Below the pieces are notes generated by a model. The model searched no databases and was not told where the DNA came from. It saw only the letters and a program-made list of their open reading frames with translations. From Permianibacter sp046297695 (GTDB taxonomy: Bacteria; Pseudomonadota; Gammaproteobacteria; Enterobacterales; Permianibacteraceae), in the NCBI GenBank assembly GCA_046297695.1, contig JBKBHF010000018.1, forward strand, positions 10,594 through 74,593: a DNA stretch of 64,000 nucleotides, in the 5' to 3' direction. Numbering within the stretch: position 1 is the first letter of the stretch; every line of letters starts with the position of its first letter. Shown piece by piece: positions 34,701 to 43,371 of this stretch. Position numbers and translations under genes: made by a program.

Positions 34701-37343
34701 TTGACCCCGATTGGCCCGCCTCGCTTGTACCAGCGCACACTCCTGTTACTACCCGGTATCGCGCTGGCCTACTTCCTGCTCGGCCGGCTCGGCTTGTTGC
34801 TCGCCATTCCGCCCGGCTTTGCCACCGCCGTGTTTCCGCCGGCCGGGCTGGCGCTGTTCTGCCTGATCCGGTTTGGCCCGGTGGCGCTGCCGGGCATCTG
34901 GCTGGGCTCGGTCACCATGAATCTGTCGACCGCCTGGCCGGCAACCGGCCTGCCCGGTGCCGACCAGCTGTTGATGACGGCCATCATCGGTGCCGGCGCC
35001 GCCGGCCAGGCCGGGTTCGGCGGGTGGCTGCTGAGGCGTTATGTCGGTTTGCCGCTGGCCTGGGATGACGAGCGCGCCCTGCTGCGCTTTGCCCTGCTCG
35101 GTGCCAGCACCAGCACCCTGATTGGCGCAACGGTCGGCATCGCGAGTCTGGTCGGCGCCGGCCAGATCACCGCTGATCAAGCCGCATATAACTGGCTGAC
35201 CTGGTGGGTCGGTGACAGCATCGGCGTCGCGCTGATCACGCCACTGCTGCTGCTCGCCACCGACCCGGCCGGCAGCGAAAGCCGGCAACAACTGCGCGCC
35301 GTCATTCTGCCGCTGGCGATCACCTTCAGCCTGGTGACGGTACTGTTTGTCCGCGCCAGTGATTGGGAACAGCAGCAGATCCAGCAGCGTTTCCTCGATC
35401 TCGCCGGCCGCATGGAAAGGCAGCTGCAACGCGCCTTTCAGGAACACCTCGACAGCCTGTATCAAATCGAACGCTTCTTTTCCGCCAGCCAAAACGTCAG
35501 CCCGGCCGATTTCGCCGTGTTCACCCGCGCCGAAGTCGACAAGCTCAATGGCCATGTCTCGCTGAGCTGGGTGCAACGGGTACCGGATGCCGAGCGCGCA
35601 GCTTATGAACGTGAGATGCGCCAACGGCTCGGCAGCCGTTTTCAGATCTGGCAGCACGGCGCCGACGGCAGGCAAATGCCGGCGAGCGGGCGAGCCGATT
35701 ATTTTCCGATCGGCTACATCGAACCGGCCGCCAATGCCTGGTTGATCGGTTTTGACAACGGCGCCGAGCCGACCCGGCGCGCCCTGATGGAAACCACCTT
35801 GCAGCGCGGCACGGCCACGGCGTCGCCACGCATCGCGCTGCGCCAGCTCGACCAGCGGCTGGCCGCGGTACTGGTTGCCCGGCCGGTGCAGCGGCGCGCC
35901 GAGAACGACCGCAGCAGCCTCGCCGTGGTCGGCATCCAGATTGCGGCCACCGTGGACTACGCTTTGCGTGAACTGACCCGCGACGACTTCGCCCTGACCC
36001 TGCATGACAGCAGCGATGGCGCCAGCGAACCGCTGTTTTCCAATCTGCCGGCCGACGCTCGCATCGCGCCGGCGTTCCAACACGCCGTCGACTGGCCGTT
36101 TGCCGGCCGCACCTGGCGGCTGACCATCTACGCACTGCCGGACTACCTGCGCGCTACCCACTCCTGGCAGTCCTGGCTGGTCATGGTCGGCGGCTTGGTG
36201 TTCACCGTGCTAATCGGCGCGATGCTGCTGCTGGTGCACGGCCGCGCCCTGCGCGTGCAACGGCTGGTGGAACAGCGCACCGCCGAGTTGGCGCGGCAAC
36301 AGCACACCCTGCAAACCATTTCCGACAGCGCCGCCGACGCCATTCTGTTGCTCGACCATGACGGCTGCATCGAGATGGCGAACCCGGCTGCCGAAGCGCT
36401 GCTCCACGACAGCGCAGTGTTGCTGCGCGGCCAAGCGCTGGCGCGCTGGCTGCCCGAATGGCAACCGCACTGGCTCACCGACGCCGATGACAATAGTCAA
36501 CAGGTTGTCTGGCGCGAGACCCGGCTACATCAGCCGCAGGCACCCGCGCGCGATGTCGAGCTCGCGCTGACCAGTTTGCAGCGAACGGGAGAACGCCGGT
36601 ATTGCTGCCTGCTGCATGACGTCACCGAACGCATCGCCCATGAGCGACTGAAGCGCGAGTTTGTCGCCATGGTCAGCCACGAGCTGCGCACGCCACTGAC
36701 TTCGATCCGCGGCGCGCTCGCACTGCTCGGCAGCGGCCAGGTTGACCACGACTCCGACCAGCATCGGCAGTTGTTGCGCATTGCCACCGACAACAGCAAA
36801 CGCCTGCTGTTGCTGGTCAATGACCTGCTCGATTTCGAGAAGCTGGAAATCGGTCAATTCGAGTTGGCGCTGCGCCGGGTCGCAGTCGTCCCGTTGTTGC
36901 AGCAAACCGTGGACGAGCTGCACGGACTGGCCCTGAGCCAGTCGGTTACCGTGCAATTGCAAAATGACTTGCCGGACGCCACCGAACTGATGCTGGCGCC
37001 CGAACGATTTGCCCAAATCTTGAACAACCTGTTGTCCAATGCCATCAAGTTCTCGCCGCAGGACAGCCTGGTGCAAGTGCATGCCTTCGTCGATGGCGAT
37101 GAGGTCTGCATCGAAGTGATCGATCACGGCATGGGCATTGCCGCCGATAAACAAAGCTTCATCTTCCAGAAATTCTGGCAGGCCGATGCTTCGGCCAGCC
37201 GCAAACACAGTGGCACCGGTCTCGGCCTTGCGATCAGCAAGGGGCTGACCGAAGCCATGGCCGGCCGTATCGGTTTTCGCTCGGTCAGCGGCCATGGCAG
37301 CACGTTCTGGTTGCGGTTTCCGCTGGCGAAACATGGTGAATGA
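34701..37343 (+). CDS. MASE1-CHASE-PAS sensor histidine kinase
   Basis: About 880 residues from the TTG at 34701; the start is uncertain (a TTG at 34581 would add 40 residues that look non-coding). Order: MASE1-type membrane domain with seven to eight helices (to about 230), periplasmic CHASE domain (about 250-410, FPIGYIEPAANAWLIGFD), membrane helix, PAS (about 530-620), HisKA with MVSHELRTPLTS, and HATPase with N box NNLLSNAIKFSP and GTGLGLAISKGL. No receiver is fused, so phosphate goes to a separate regulator, plausibly the divergent ones. It is coupled to the next kinase by ATGA overlap. Confidence 0.88.
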   Translation: MTPIGPPRLYQRTLLLLPGIALAYFLLGRLGLLLAIPPGFATAVFPPAGLALFCLIRFGPVALPGIWLGSVTMNLSTAWPATGLPGADQLLMTAIIGAGAAGQAGFGGWLLRRYVGLPLAWDDERALLRFALLGASTSTLIGATVGIASLVGAGQITADQAAYNWLTWWVGDSIGVALITPLLLLATDPAGSESRQQLRAVILPLAITFSLVTVLFVRASDWEQQQIQQRFLDLAGRMERQLQRAFQEHLDSLYQIERFFSASQNVSPADFAVFTRAEVDKLNGHVSLSWVQRVPDAERAAYEREMRQRLGSRFQIWQHGADGRQMPASGRADYFPIGYIEPAANAWLIGFDNGAEPTRRALMETTLQRGTATASPRIALRQLDQRLAAVLVARPVQRRAENDRSSLAVVGIQIAATVDYALRELTRDDFALTLHDSSDGASEPLFSNLPADARIAPAFQHAVDWPFAGRTWRLTIYALPDYLRATHSWQSWLVMVGGLVFTVLIGAMLLLVHGRALRVQRLVEQRTAELARQQHTLQTISDSAADAILLLDHDGCIEMANPAAEALLHDSAVLLRGQALARWLPEWQPHWLTDADDNSQQVVWRETRLHQPQAPARDVELALTSLQRTGERRYCCLLHDVTERIAHERLKREFVAMVSHELRTPLTSIRGALALLGSGQVDHDSDQHRQLLRIATDNSKRLLLLVNDLLDFEKLEIGQFELALRRVAVVPLLQQTVDELHGLALSQSVTVQLQNDLPDATELMLAPERFAQILNNLLSNAIKFSPQDSLVQVHAFVDGDEVCIEVIDHGMGIAADKQSFIFQKFWQADASASRKHSGTGLGLAISKGLTEAMAGRIGFRSVSGHGSTFWLRFPLAKHGE

Positions 37344-39508
37344 CAAGCATGACCACGACACGGCCGTTGCAACGCTGGTTTTATCGTCGCTCCATCGCCG
37401 GGGTCATTGCGACGGCCTGCTTCGGCCTGGCGCTGGCCGCCGCCTGGAGCCTGCAGCAACTCAGTCAACGGGCCGATGCCGCGCGCCTGGACGGTTACAG
37501 CCGCGATCTGCGCACGCTGATTTCCCAACGCATGCTGGGACACGAACAGATCCTGCGCGGCGGTGCAGGTCTGTTCGATGCAAGTGCAACGGTAACTCGG
37601 CAAGAGTGGCGGCGATATATCGAACAGCTGAAACTGACCGAACGCTACCCCGGTATTCAGGGCGTTGGCTTCAGCGAGCGCGTTCCGGCCGCGGAGTTGG
37701 ATCGGCATGTTGCCCGCATCCGGGCCGAAGGCTTTCCGGATTATCAGGTCAAACCGGCAGGCGCGCGGACCGAATACTCGGCGATCATTTACCTCGAACC
37801 GTTTGCTGGACGCAACCTCGCGGCCTTCGGTTATGACATGTTGTCGGAACCGGTACGTGGCCAGGCCATGCGCCGTGCCATGCGTACCGGCGAGGCCAGC
37901 TTGAGCGGCGCCGTTACCTTGCTGCAGGAAACGCATGGTGCCGTACAGCCCGGATTTTTGCTGTACATGCCGGTCTATGGCCATGGCGCCGATCTGACGA
38001 ACCCGGACGCCAGAGAGCGCGCCACCATTGGCTGGATCTACAGTCCGTTCCGCGCCTACGATCTGCTGCAGAGCATGTTGCATGATTGGGGTCAGGCCGA
38101 CGTCGGTGATTTTGCCTTGATCGATGGCCTTGACAGCAAAGACCCAACGGCAGTGCTGTTCCGCAGCGACGCCGACGCGCCCGTCGACTGGCACACCCTG
38201 CGCTACAGCAACAGCCAGACCTTGCATCTGTTTGGCCGCGACTGGACGCTGGTCAGCTGGTTACCGGAGTCGCAAACCGCACAAGATCAGACCGCGCTCG
38301 CAGCGCTACTGCTCGGCAGCATGATCAGCGCGCTGATCATGCTGCTGCTGCGCACACTCGCCAACCGGGAAGCGCGCGCCAACCAGATCGCCGATTTGAT
38401 GACCAGCAATTACCGGCAAAGTGAAGCAGCGCTCGCTGCCAGTGCCCAGCGCGCCAATGCGATCATCGACAACGTTGCCGATGCCATTCTGACGGTAGCC
38501 AGTGACGGTACCGTACTGCAAGCCAATCCGGCGGCCGCGCGGCTGTTTGGTTACGAAGATGAGAGCATGATCGGCAGCACGCTGCAGCAACTCTTGCCTG
38601 CGGTACCTCAAGAGCAATTGCAGGCGCTGCTGCGCGACGCCAGCCAATCGGCCGGGCAAACGACCACCACGCCGCTGCGCGAACTGGAAGGTCGGCGTAA
38701 GAACCAGACCAGTGTGCCGATCGAAATGGCGCTGTCGGTGCTGCCGCAAGCGGAGCCGGAAACCTTCATTGCCGTCTGTCGCGATGTCACCGCCCGGCGG
38801 CGCGTCGATCGGCTCAAACGCGAGTTTGTCGCCACCGTCAGTCATGAACTGCGGACGCCGCTGACCTCGATCGCCGGTTCGCTGGATTTACTGGTTTCCA
38901 ATCAGTTCGCCACCTTGCCCGGTCCGGTACGTGATCTGTTGCTGATTGCCCACCGCAACAGCAAACGGCTGGCGGAACTCATCAACGATCTGCTCGATAT
39001 CGAACAGATCAGCCGCGGCCAACTGACGCTGTTTCTGGAAGACATCAACGTGCAGGGCATGCTCGAACACGTCATGTCAGCTATCGAACCTTATGCTCAC
39101 TCGCTTGGCGTGACCCTGCAACAGGCCGAATGTGAACCGACCTGGCAGGTGCGCGCTGATCGCAAGCGACTGCATCAGGTTTTGACCAATCTGTTGTCGA
39201 ACGCCATCAAGTATTCACCTCGCGGCGGCTTGGTGGTGGTGCACACGACCATCGATGCGGATCACCTGCGCATCAGCGTCGAGGATCAGGGGCCGGGCGT
39301 ACCGAAGGAATTCGAAGCCCGCCTGTTCCAGCAATTTTCCCGCGCCGACTCCAGCGATCATCGCCGGGTCGGCGGCACCGGTCTCGGCCTTGCCATCAGC
39401 AAGGAATTGATCGAGCGCATGCACGGCCAGATCGGTTACCGGGCCTTGCAGCCGCGCGGCGCCTGCTTTTACATCGAGCTGCCGCTGCTGGCGGCGAGCG
39501 CGCAATAA
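37340..39508 (+). CDS. CHASE-PAS sensor histidine kinase
   Basis: A 722-residue kinase paralogous to the preceding gene but without MASE1. Order: one N-terminal membrane helix (about 17-36), CHASE domain (about 65-300, with YPGIQGVGFSERVP and EYSAIIYLEPF), second helix about 315-335, PAS about 365-490, HisKA with TVSHELRTPLTS, HATPase with NLLSNAIKYSPRGG and GTGLGLAISKEL. Its ATG overlaps the upstream stop. The stop lies inside a strong bidirectional terminator. Confidence 0.92.
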   Translation: MTSMTTTRPLQRWFYRRSIAGVIATACFGLALAAAWSLQQLSQRADAARLDGYSRDLRTLISQRMLGHEQILRGGAGLFDASATVTRQEWRRYIEQLKLTERYPGIQGVGFSERVPAAELDRHVARIRAEGFPDYQVKPAGARTEYSAIIYLEPFAGRNLAAFGYDMLSEPVRGQAMRRAMRTGEASLSGAVTLLQETHGAVQPGFLLYMPVYGHGADLTNPDARERATIGWIYSPFRAYDLLQSMLHDWGQADVGDFALIDGLDSKDPTAVLFRSDADAPVDWHTLRYSNSQTLHLFGRDWTLVSWLPESQTAQDQTALAALLLGSMISALIMLLLRTLANREARANQIADLMTSNYRQSEAALAASAQRANAIIDNVADAILTVASDGTVLQANPAAARLFGYEDESMIGSTLQQLLPAVPQEQLQALLRDASQSAGQTTTTPLRELEGRRKNQTSVPIEMALSVLPQAEPETFIAVCRDVTARRRVDRLKREFVATVSHELRTPLTSIAGSLDLLVSNQFATLPGPVRDLLLIAHRNSKRLAELINDLLDIEQISRGQLTLFLEDINVQGMLEHVMSAIEPYAHSLGVTLQQAECEPTWQVRADRKRLHQVLTNLLSNAIKYSPRGGLVVVHTTIDADHLRISVEDQGPGVPKEFEARLFQQFSRADSSDHRRVGGTGLGLAISKELIERMHGQIGYRALQPRGACFYIELPLLAASAQ

Positions 39509-39538
39509 AAAACGCGGCCGTGGCCGCGTTTTTTATTG
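39503..39538. terminator. Bidirectional terminator between the CHASE kinase and efp
   Basis: A perfect 17-bp inverted repeat, CAATAAAAAACGCGGCC / GGCCGCGTTTTTTATTG, with a two-base centre. It gives a GC stem plus six Ts on either strand. It serves the convergent kinase and efp genes, and the kinase TAA lies within it. Confidence 0.93.
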
Positions 39539-39548
39539 CTGCACCGGT

Positions 39549-40112
39549 TCAGGCGCGCGAAATGTATTCGCCGGTACGGGTATTCACTTTCAGCTTGTCG
39601 CCGATGTTGACGAACAGCGGCACTTTGACGACCGCGCCGGTCGACAGCTTGGCCGGCTTGCTGCCCCCACCCGAGGTGTCGCCACGCAGACCCGGATCGG
39701 TCTCGACCACTTCCAGCACGACGTGGTGCGGCGGCAATACCGAGATCGGCTTGCCGTTCCACAAGGTCACTTCGCAGACGTCCTGCTCGCGCAGCCAGTC
39801 GATGGCATCGGTCATCGCCGATTTGTCGGCAGCGGTTTGTTCGAAGGTGGTCGGGTTCATGAAGTACCAGAACTCGCCGTCGGTATAGCTGTATTCGAGT
39901 TCGGTGGTGACGACGTCAGCGGCTTCCAGCGTGTCGCCCGACTTGAAGGTGTGTTCGACGACGCGGCCGGTCAGCAGGTAGCGCAGCTTGATGCGGTTGA
40001 AGGCCTGGCCTTTGCCGGGTTTGACGTATTCGTTGTCGACGATGGCGCAGGGCTGGCCTTCCATCATCACTTTCATCCCGGCTTTCATTTCGTTGGTACT
40101 ATAACTGGCCAT
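39549..40112 (-). CDS. efp: Elongation factor P
   Basis: A 187-residue EF-P, which rescues ribosomes stalled on polyproline. The start at 40112 (MASYSTNEMK) gives normal length; longer frames have no similarity. The modification loop reads VKPGKGQAF with Lys at position 34, the beta-lysylation type. Arg at this position would mean rhamnosylation. EpmA and EpmB are both in the window. Three beta-barrel domains end in NTRTGEYISRA. Confidence 0.96.
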   Translation of the reverse strand: MASYSTNEMKAGMKVMMEGQPCAIVDNEYVKPGKGQAFNRIKLRYLLTGRVVEHTFKSGDTLEAADVVTTELEYSYTDGEFWYFMNPTTFEQTAADKSAMTDAIDWLREQDVCEVTLWNGKPISVLPPHHVVLEVVETDPGLRGDTSGGGSKPAKLSTGAVVKVPLFVNIGDKLKVNTRTGEYISRA

Positions 40113-40186
40113 AAGGTCCTCGATTTTTTGCAGCAATGCCGGCATCGGGTGTCCGTGACCGGCAAACAGGTGGTACAGGCGAAAAA

Positions 40187-41257
40187 ATGGCCGACATTCT
40201 AGCCAACTCGCCCTCAAAAGGGCAGATCACGGCCATCCCGGTTGCGCCGATTTTGGTTGACCCGGAACAAGCCCGCGACTGGCGGCAAACCTTGAAGGAC
40301 GCCATCGAGACCGTTGATGAACTGCTGACGGCCGTGCAAGTGCCGGTTTCGGCGCTGCCCGAACGCTTGCAGGCACAAACCGACTTCGCGCTGCGGGTGC
40401 CGCGGCCGTTCGTTGCCCGGATGGCCAAGGGTGATGGCAATGACCCCTTGCTGAAACAGGTGCTGCCGGCCCCGGAAGAGCTGCAGACCGCCCCCGGCTA
40501 CAGCCATGACCCGCTCGATGAACAGGACACCGAGCTCCCCGGCCTGCTGCACAAATACCGGTCGCGGGTGCTGCTGATCACCACCGGCGCCTGCGCCATC
40601 AACTGCCGCTACTGTTTCCGCCGGCATTTCCCCTATGACGACAACCGGATGGGCCGCAAGGGCTTTGCCGCCATTGCCGAGTACATCGCCCGGCATCCGG
40701 AAGTAAATGAAGTGATCCTGTCCGGCGGCGACCCGCTGGTGGCGCCCGACAGCTACCTCGCCGAGCTGCACGCCACGCTCGCCGCCTTGCCACAGCTCAG
40801 GCGCTTCCGTATCCATACCCGGCTGCCCATCGTCATCCCGGAGCGGGTCAATGACGAGCTGCTTGGCTGGCTGGCCAGCCCGCGCTTCCAGACCGTCGTG
40901 GTCATCCACAGCAATCACCCGAACGAGATTGATGGTGACGTTGCGACCGCGATGCAGCGGCTGCGCGGCGCCGGCATCACCCTGCTCAACCAGGCGGTGC
41001 TGCTCGCCGGCATCAATGACAGCGCGCCGGTGCTGGCCGAGCTGTCGGAAAAACTGTTCGCCTGCGGCGTACTGCCCTACTACCTGAACCAGCTTGATCA
41101 GGTCCATGGCGCCAGCCATTTTGCGGTACCGGATGAGCGCGCCCGCGCCATCGTCCGCGAACTGCTGCCCTTGCTGCCCGGCTTTCTGGTGCCACGGCTG
41201 ACCCGGGAAGAAGCCGGCAAGACCAGCAAGACCCCGCTCGATCTGCAGCTCGGCTGA
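40187..41257 (+). CDS. epmB: EF-P lysine-34 beta-lysylation protein, lysine 2,3-aminomutase family
   Basis: A 356-residue radical-SAM, PLP-dependent aminomutase that converts (S)-alpha-lysine to (R)-beta-lysine for EF-P. The radical-SAM cluster motif is CAINCRYCFRR. PLP- and substrate-binding segments follow, including EVILSGGDPLV and VVIHSNHPNE. The start at 40187 (MADILANS) is chosen because residues before it are not family-like; the ribosome site is weak. It is divergent from efp with 74 bases between, so one promoter region may serve both. Confidence 0.94.
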   Translation: MADILANSPSKGQITAIPVAPILVDPEQARDWRQTLKDAIETVDELLTAVQVPVSALPERLQAQTDFALRVPRPFVARMAKGDGNDPLLKQVLPAPEELQTAPGYSHDPLDEQDTELPGLLHKYRSRVLLITTGACAINCRYCFRRHFPYDDNRMGRKGFAAIAEYIARHPEVNEVILSGGDPLVAPDSYLAELHATLAALPQLRRFRIHTRLPIVIPERVNDELLGWLASPRFQTVVVIHSNHPNEIDGDVATAMQRLRGAGITLLNQAVLLAGINDSAPVLAELSEKLFACGVLPYYLNQLDQVHGASHFAVPDERARAIVRELLPLLPGFLVPRLTREEAGKTSKTPLDLQLG

Positions 41258-41374
41258 TCCCGCCCGCCAGCGGCCTTGCCGCTTGGCCACCCGCTCCGAA
41301 ACCGCACTTTTGCCAGCCGGCTGACAAGCTCCGGGTTCTGGGCTATTTGTTAAGTGCCTGAATTGCAAGCCGCA

Positions 41375-41399
41375 CGGGGTGGGACCCCGGCTGGTTTTT
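41375..41399 (+). terminator. Possible terminator after epmB
   Basis: CGGGGT / ACCCCG with a three-base loop (41375-41389) is followed five bases later by five Ts. The stem is short and the U tract offset. It lies in the 220-base gap before the PilZ-type gene. Confidence 0.4.
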
Positions 41400-41478
41400 G
41401 TACGGAGATACGATAGTATGCGGGGCGACGTGATGTGGTTCGGTAGGGATACCGATACGTGAACAGAGCAGGGACCCA

Positions 41479-43317
41479 ATGAGAACAGGACAGCTCGGCC
41501 TCAGTGTGCGGGAACGAGGAGCTGCGCGCCAGACCCAGGTGCCGCTGAACGTCCGCGCCGTTTCCGCTTGGCTCGACGCCTTGCCCATCGCCAATATCGG
41601 CGAGAGCTCCCGACAGGTGTACCAATTTCTGGTCGACATCAACGGCGCGCCGTTGGACGTCGGTGAACGCCTGAAAATCATGCAAGCGCTGACCAAGGTG
41701 GTCGGCCACATCACCGACGCGCTGCGCAAGCACTACATCGGCCAATCGGTTTCGCTGAACGAAAAGCAGCGCAAGATCGCCGCGCTCGCCCAGGCCATGC
41801 AATCGGAAATGGCCATCGGTTACAAGACCGTGGTCGAAGACATGCTCGGCGAAGGGCATCAGCGTTACAACGCGCAAGTGCTGGTGCCGGCGCTGTACTA
41901 CGCCGTGCATTATCTCAGCCTGGTATTACTGCGCTGTTACCAACTTTATTCGCAGCAACCGGCCCGGCTCTGGAAGGAGCTGCATGCGCTCTATCATTTT
42001 GCCGAACAAAATGGTCTGCACCGGCAAACCGCCATCAGCGATTACAACGAACTGACCATCGAAGCGGCCTATCTGCGCATCGTTCTGACCGCCTGCGCCA
42101 ATCCGTACCAGCTGCGCCAACGCGAAATCGAGCAGGTGTTCGACGCCGCCGCGACGCTGTCGGCGGAAGCGCTGCTGCAGCCATACAGTCCCGGCAAGGA
42201 TCTGTTCTATCTCGATCTCGACAGTGATCTCGGCCCGCAAAGCCACAGCCTGAACCAACACAAACCGGGGCCACATTGCCGCAACGTCCGGCTCGATGCC
42301 GTGCTCGCCAAGGTACAGGACGATCTGCGCAGCACCAGCGGCCTGATGCTCGGCGTAGCCAAGAATCCGGTGCAGCAACTGGGCGCCACCTTGCTGCGCC
42401 ATCTGGTGCGCGCCTACGGCAACATGGCATCGCGGTCGTTTTCCCGCACCGCGGCCAGCGGCACCATCCGGGTCGCAATCGGACTGTCGGCCAGCCATTA
42501 TCTGCTGGCGGGCGAAGACCGGCAGAAGCCATCAGCGGCCATGCCGCACGAAGGCCACGACCTGCAAGCGCTGGAAGGCAGCCTGCGCAATGCCACGTTG
42601 GTCGATGATGATCGCCAACACAGCCGCATCCTGCCCGGCAGTAAAAAGCCGGTTGGCGGCCCGACCGACCCGTGGGAAAAGCTGTACCGGGTCAAGGAAG
42701 GTTGGGATGCCAGTCACAAGCCGGCCGAGGTCAGCGCGACAAGCCCGCGCAACTTCACCGAAAATGCCAACGTCAGTTACGAGTTCCAGATCGCCGCGAT
42801 GATCAACATCAGTCCCGGCGGCTACTGTCTGGGTCTGCGCGGCAACGTACCGGTACAAACCCAGACCGGCGAAATCGTCGGCCTGATGGAACAGGACGAG
42901 CAGGGCGAACTGCACTGGAATATCGGCACCATCCGCTGGATGAAACGGATTCCGGACGGCGCCCTGCATCTCGGCATCCAGTTGATCGCGCCCAACGCCC
43001 GTCCGGTACTGACCCAGGTGCGCAACAGCCAGAGCAGCGGCACCGCCTACCAGCGCGGTCTGCTGTTGCCGGCATTGAAAGGCATCGGCCAGCCCGCCAC
43101 CTTGATCACCGCACCGCTGCCGTATGCGGTGAAACAGAAAGTCCGGATCAAGGATGGGGACAAGGTGTACGATGTGCAGCTCACCAAGCAGGCCGCGGCC
43201 AGCGCCTCGTACCGGCAGTTCCATTTCAGTGATGCCCTGAGCGGTCGCGACCCGGTCGATAACAGTAACAAAGCCAGTGACGGCGACAATTTTGATTCGG
43301 TGTGGGAGTTGCTCTGA
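41479..43317 (+). CDS. PilZ-type protein adjacent to fimX
   Basis: A 612-residue cytoplasmic protein of a family often labelled molecular chaperone in pseudomonads. I recall a homologue beside fimX there. Residues 1-390 are helical without a recognised domain. Residues about 430-560 look like a PilZ fold, with INISPGGYCLGL fitting the (D/N)xSxxG motif and a preceding YRVKEGWDAS in place of a clear RxxxR. It may therefore bind cyclic di-GMP weakly or not at all. It lies 54 bases before fimX; a role in type IV pili is inference from position. Confidence 0.78.
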   Translation: MRTGQLGLSVRERGAARQTQVPLNVRAVSAWLDALPIANIGESSRQVYQFLVDINGAPLDVGERLKIMQALTKVVGHITDALRKHYIGQSVSLNEKQRKIAALAQAMQSEMAIGYKTVVEDMLGEGHQRYNAQVLVPALYYAVHYLSLVLLRCYQLYSQQPARLWKELHALYHFAEQNGLHRQTAISDYNELTIEAAYLRIVLTACANPYQLRQREIEQVFDAAATLSAEALLQPYSPGKDLFYLDLDSDLGPQSHSLNQHKPGPHCRNVRLDAVLAKVQDDLRSTSGLMLGVAKNPVQQLGATLLRHLVRAYGNMASRSFSRTAASGTIRVAIGLSASHYLLAGEDRQKPSAAMPHEGHDLQALEGSLRNATLVDDDRQHSRILPGSKKPVGGPTDPWEKLYRVKEGWDASHKPAEVSATSPRNFTENANVSYEFQIAAMINISPGGYCLGLRGNVPVQTQTGEIVGLMEQDEQGELHWNIGTIRWMKRIPDGALHLGIQLIAPNARPVLTQVRNSQSSGTAYQRGLLLPALKGIGQPATLITAPLPYAVKQKVRIKDGDKVYDVQLTKQAAASASYRQFHFSDALSGRDPVDNSNKASDGDNFDSVWELL

Positions 43318-43371
43318 CGCCATTCGCTGGCCACCAGCCTCCCGCCCGGACCCAACCAGAGCAAGTCGGGC

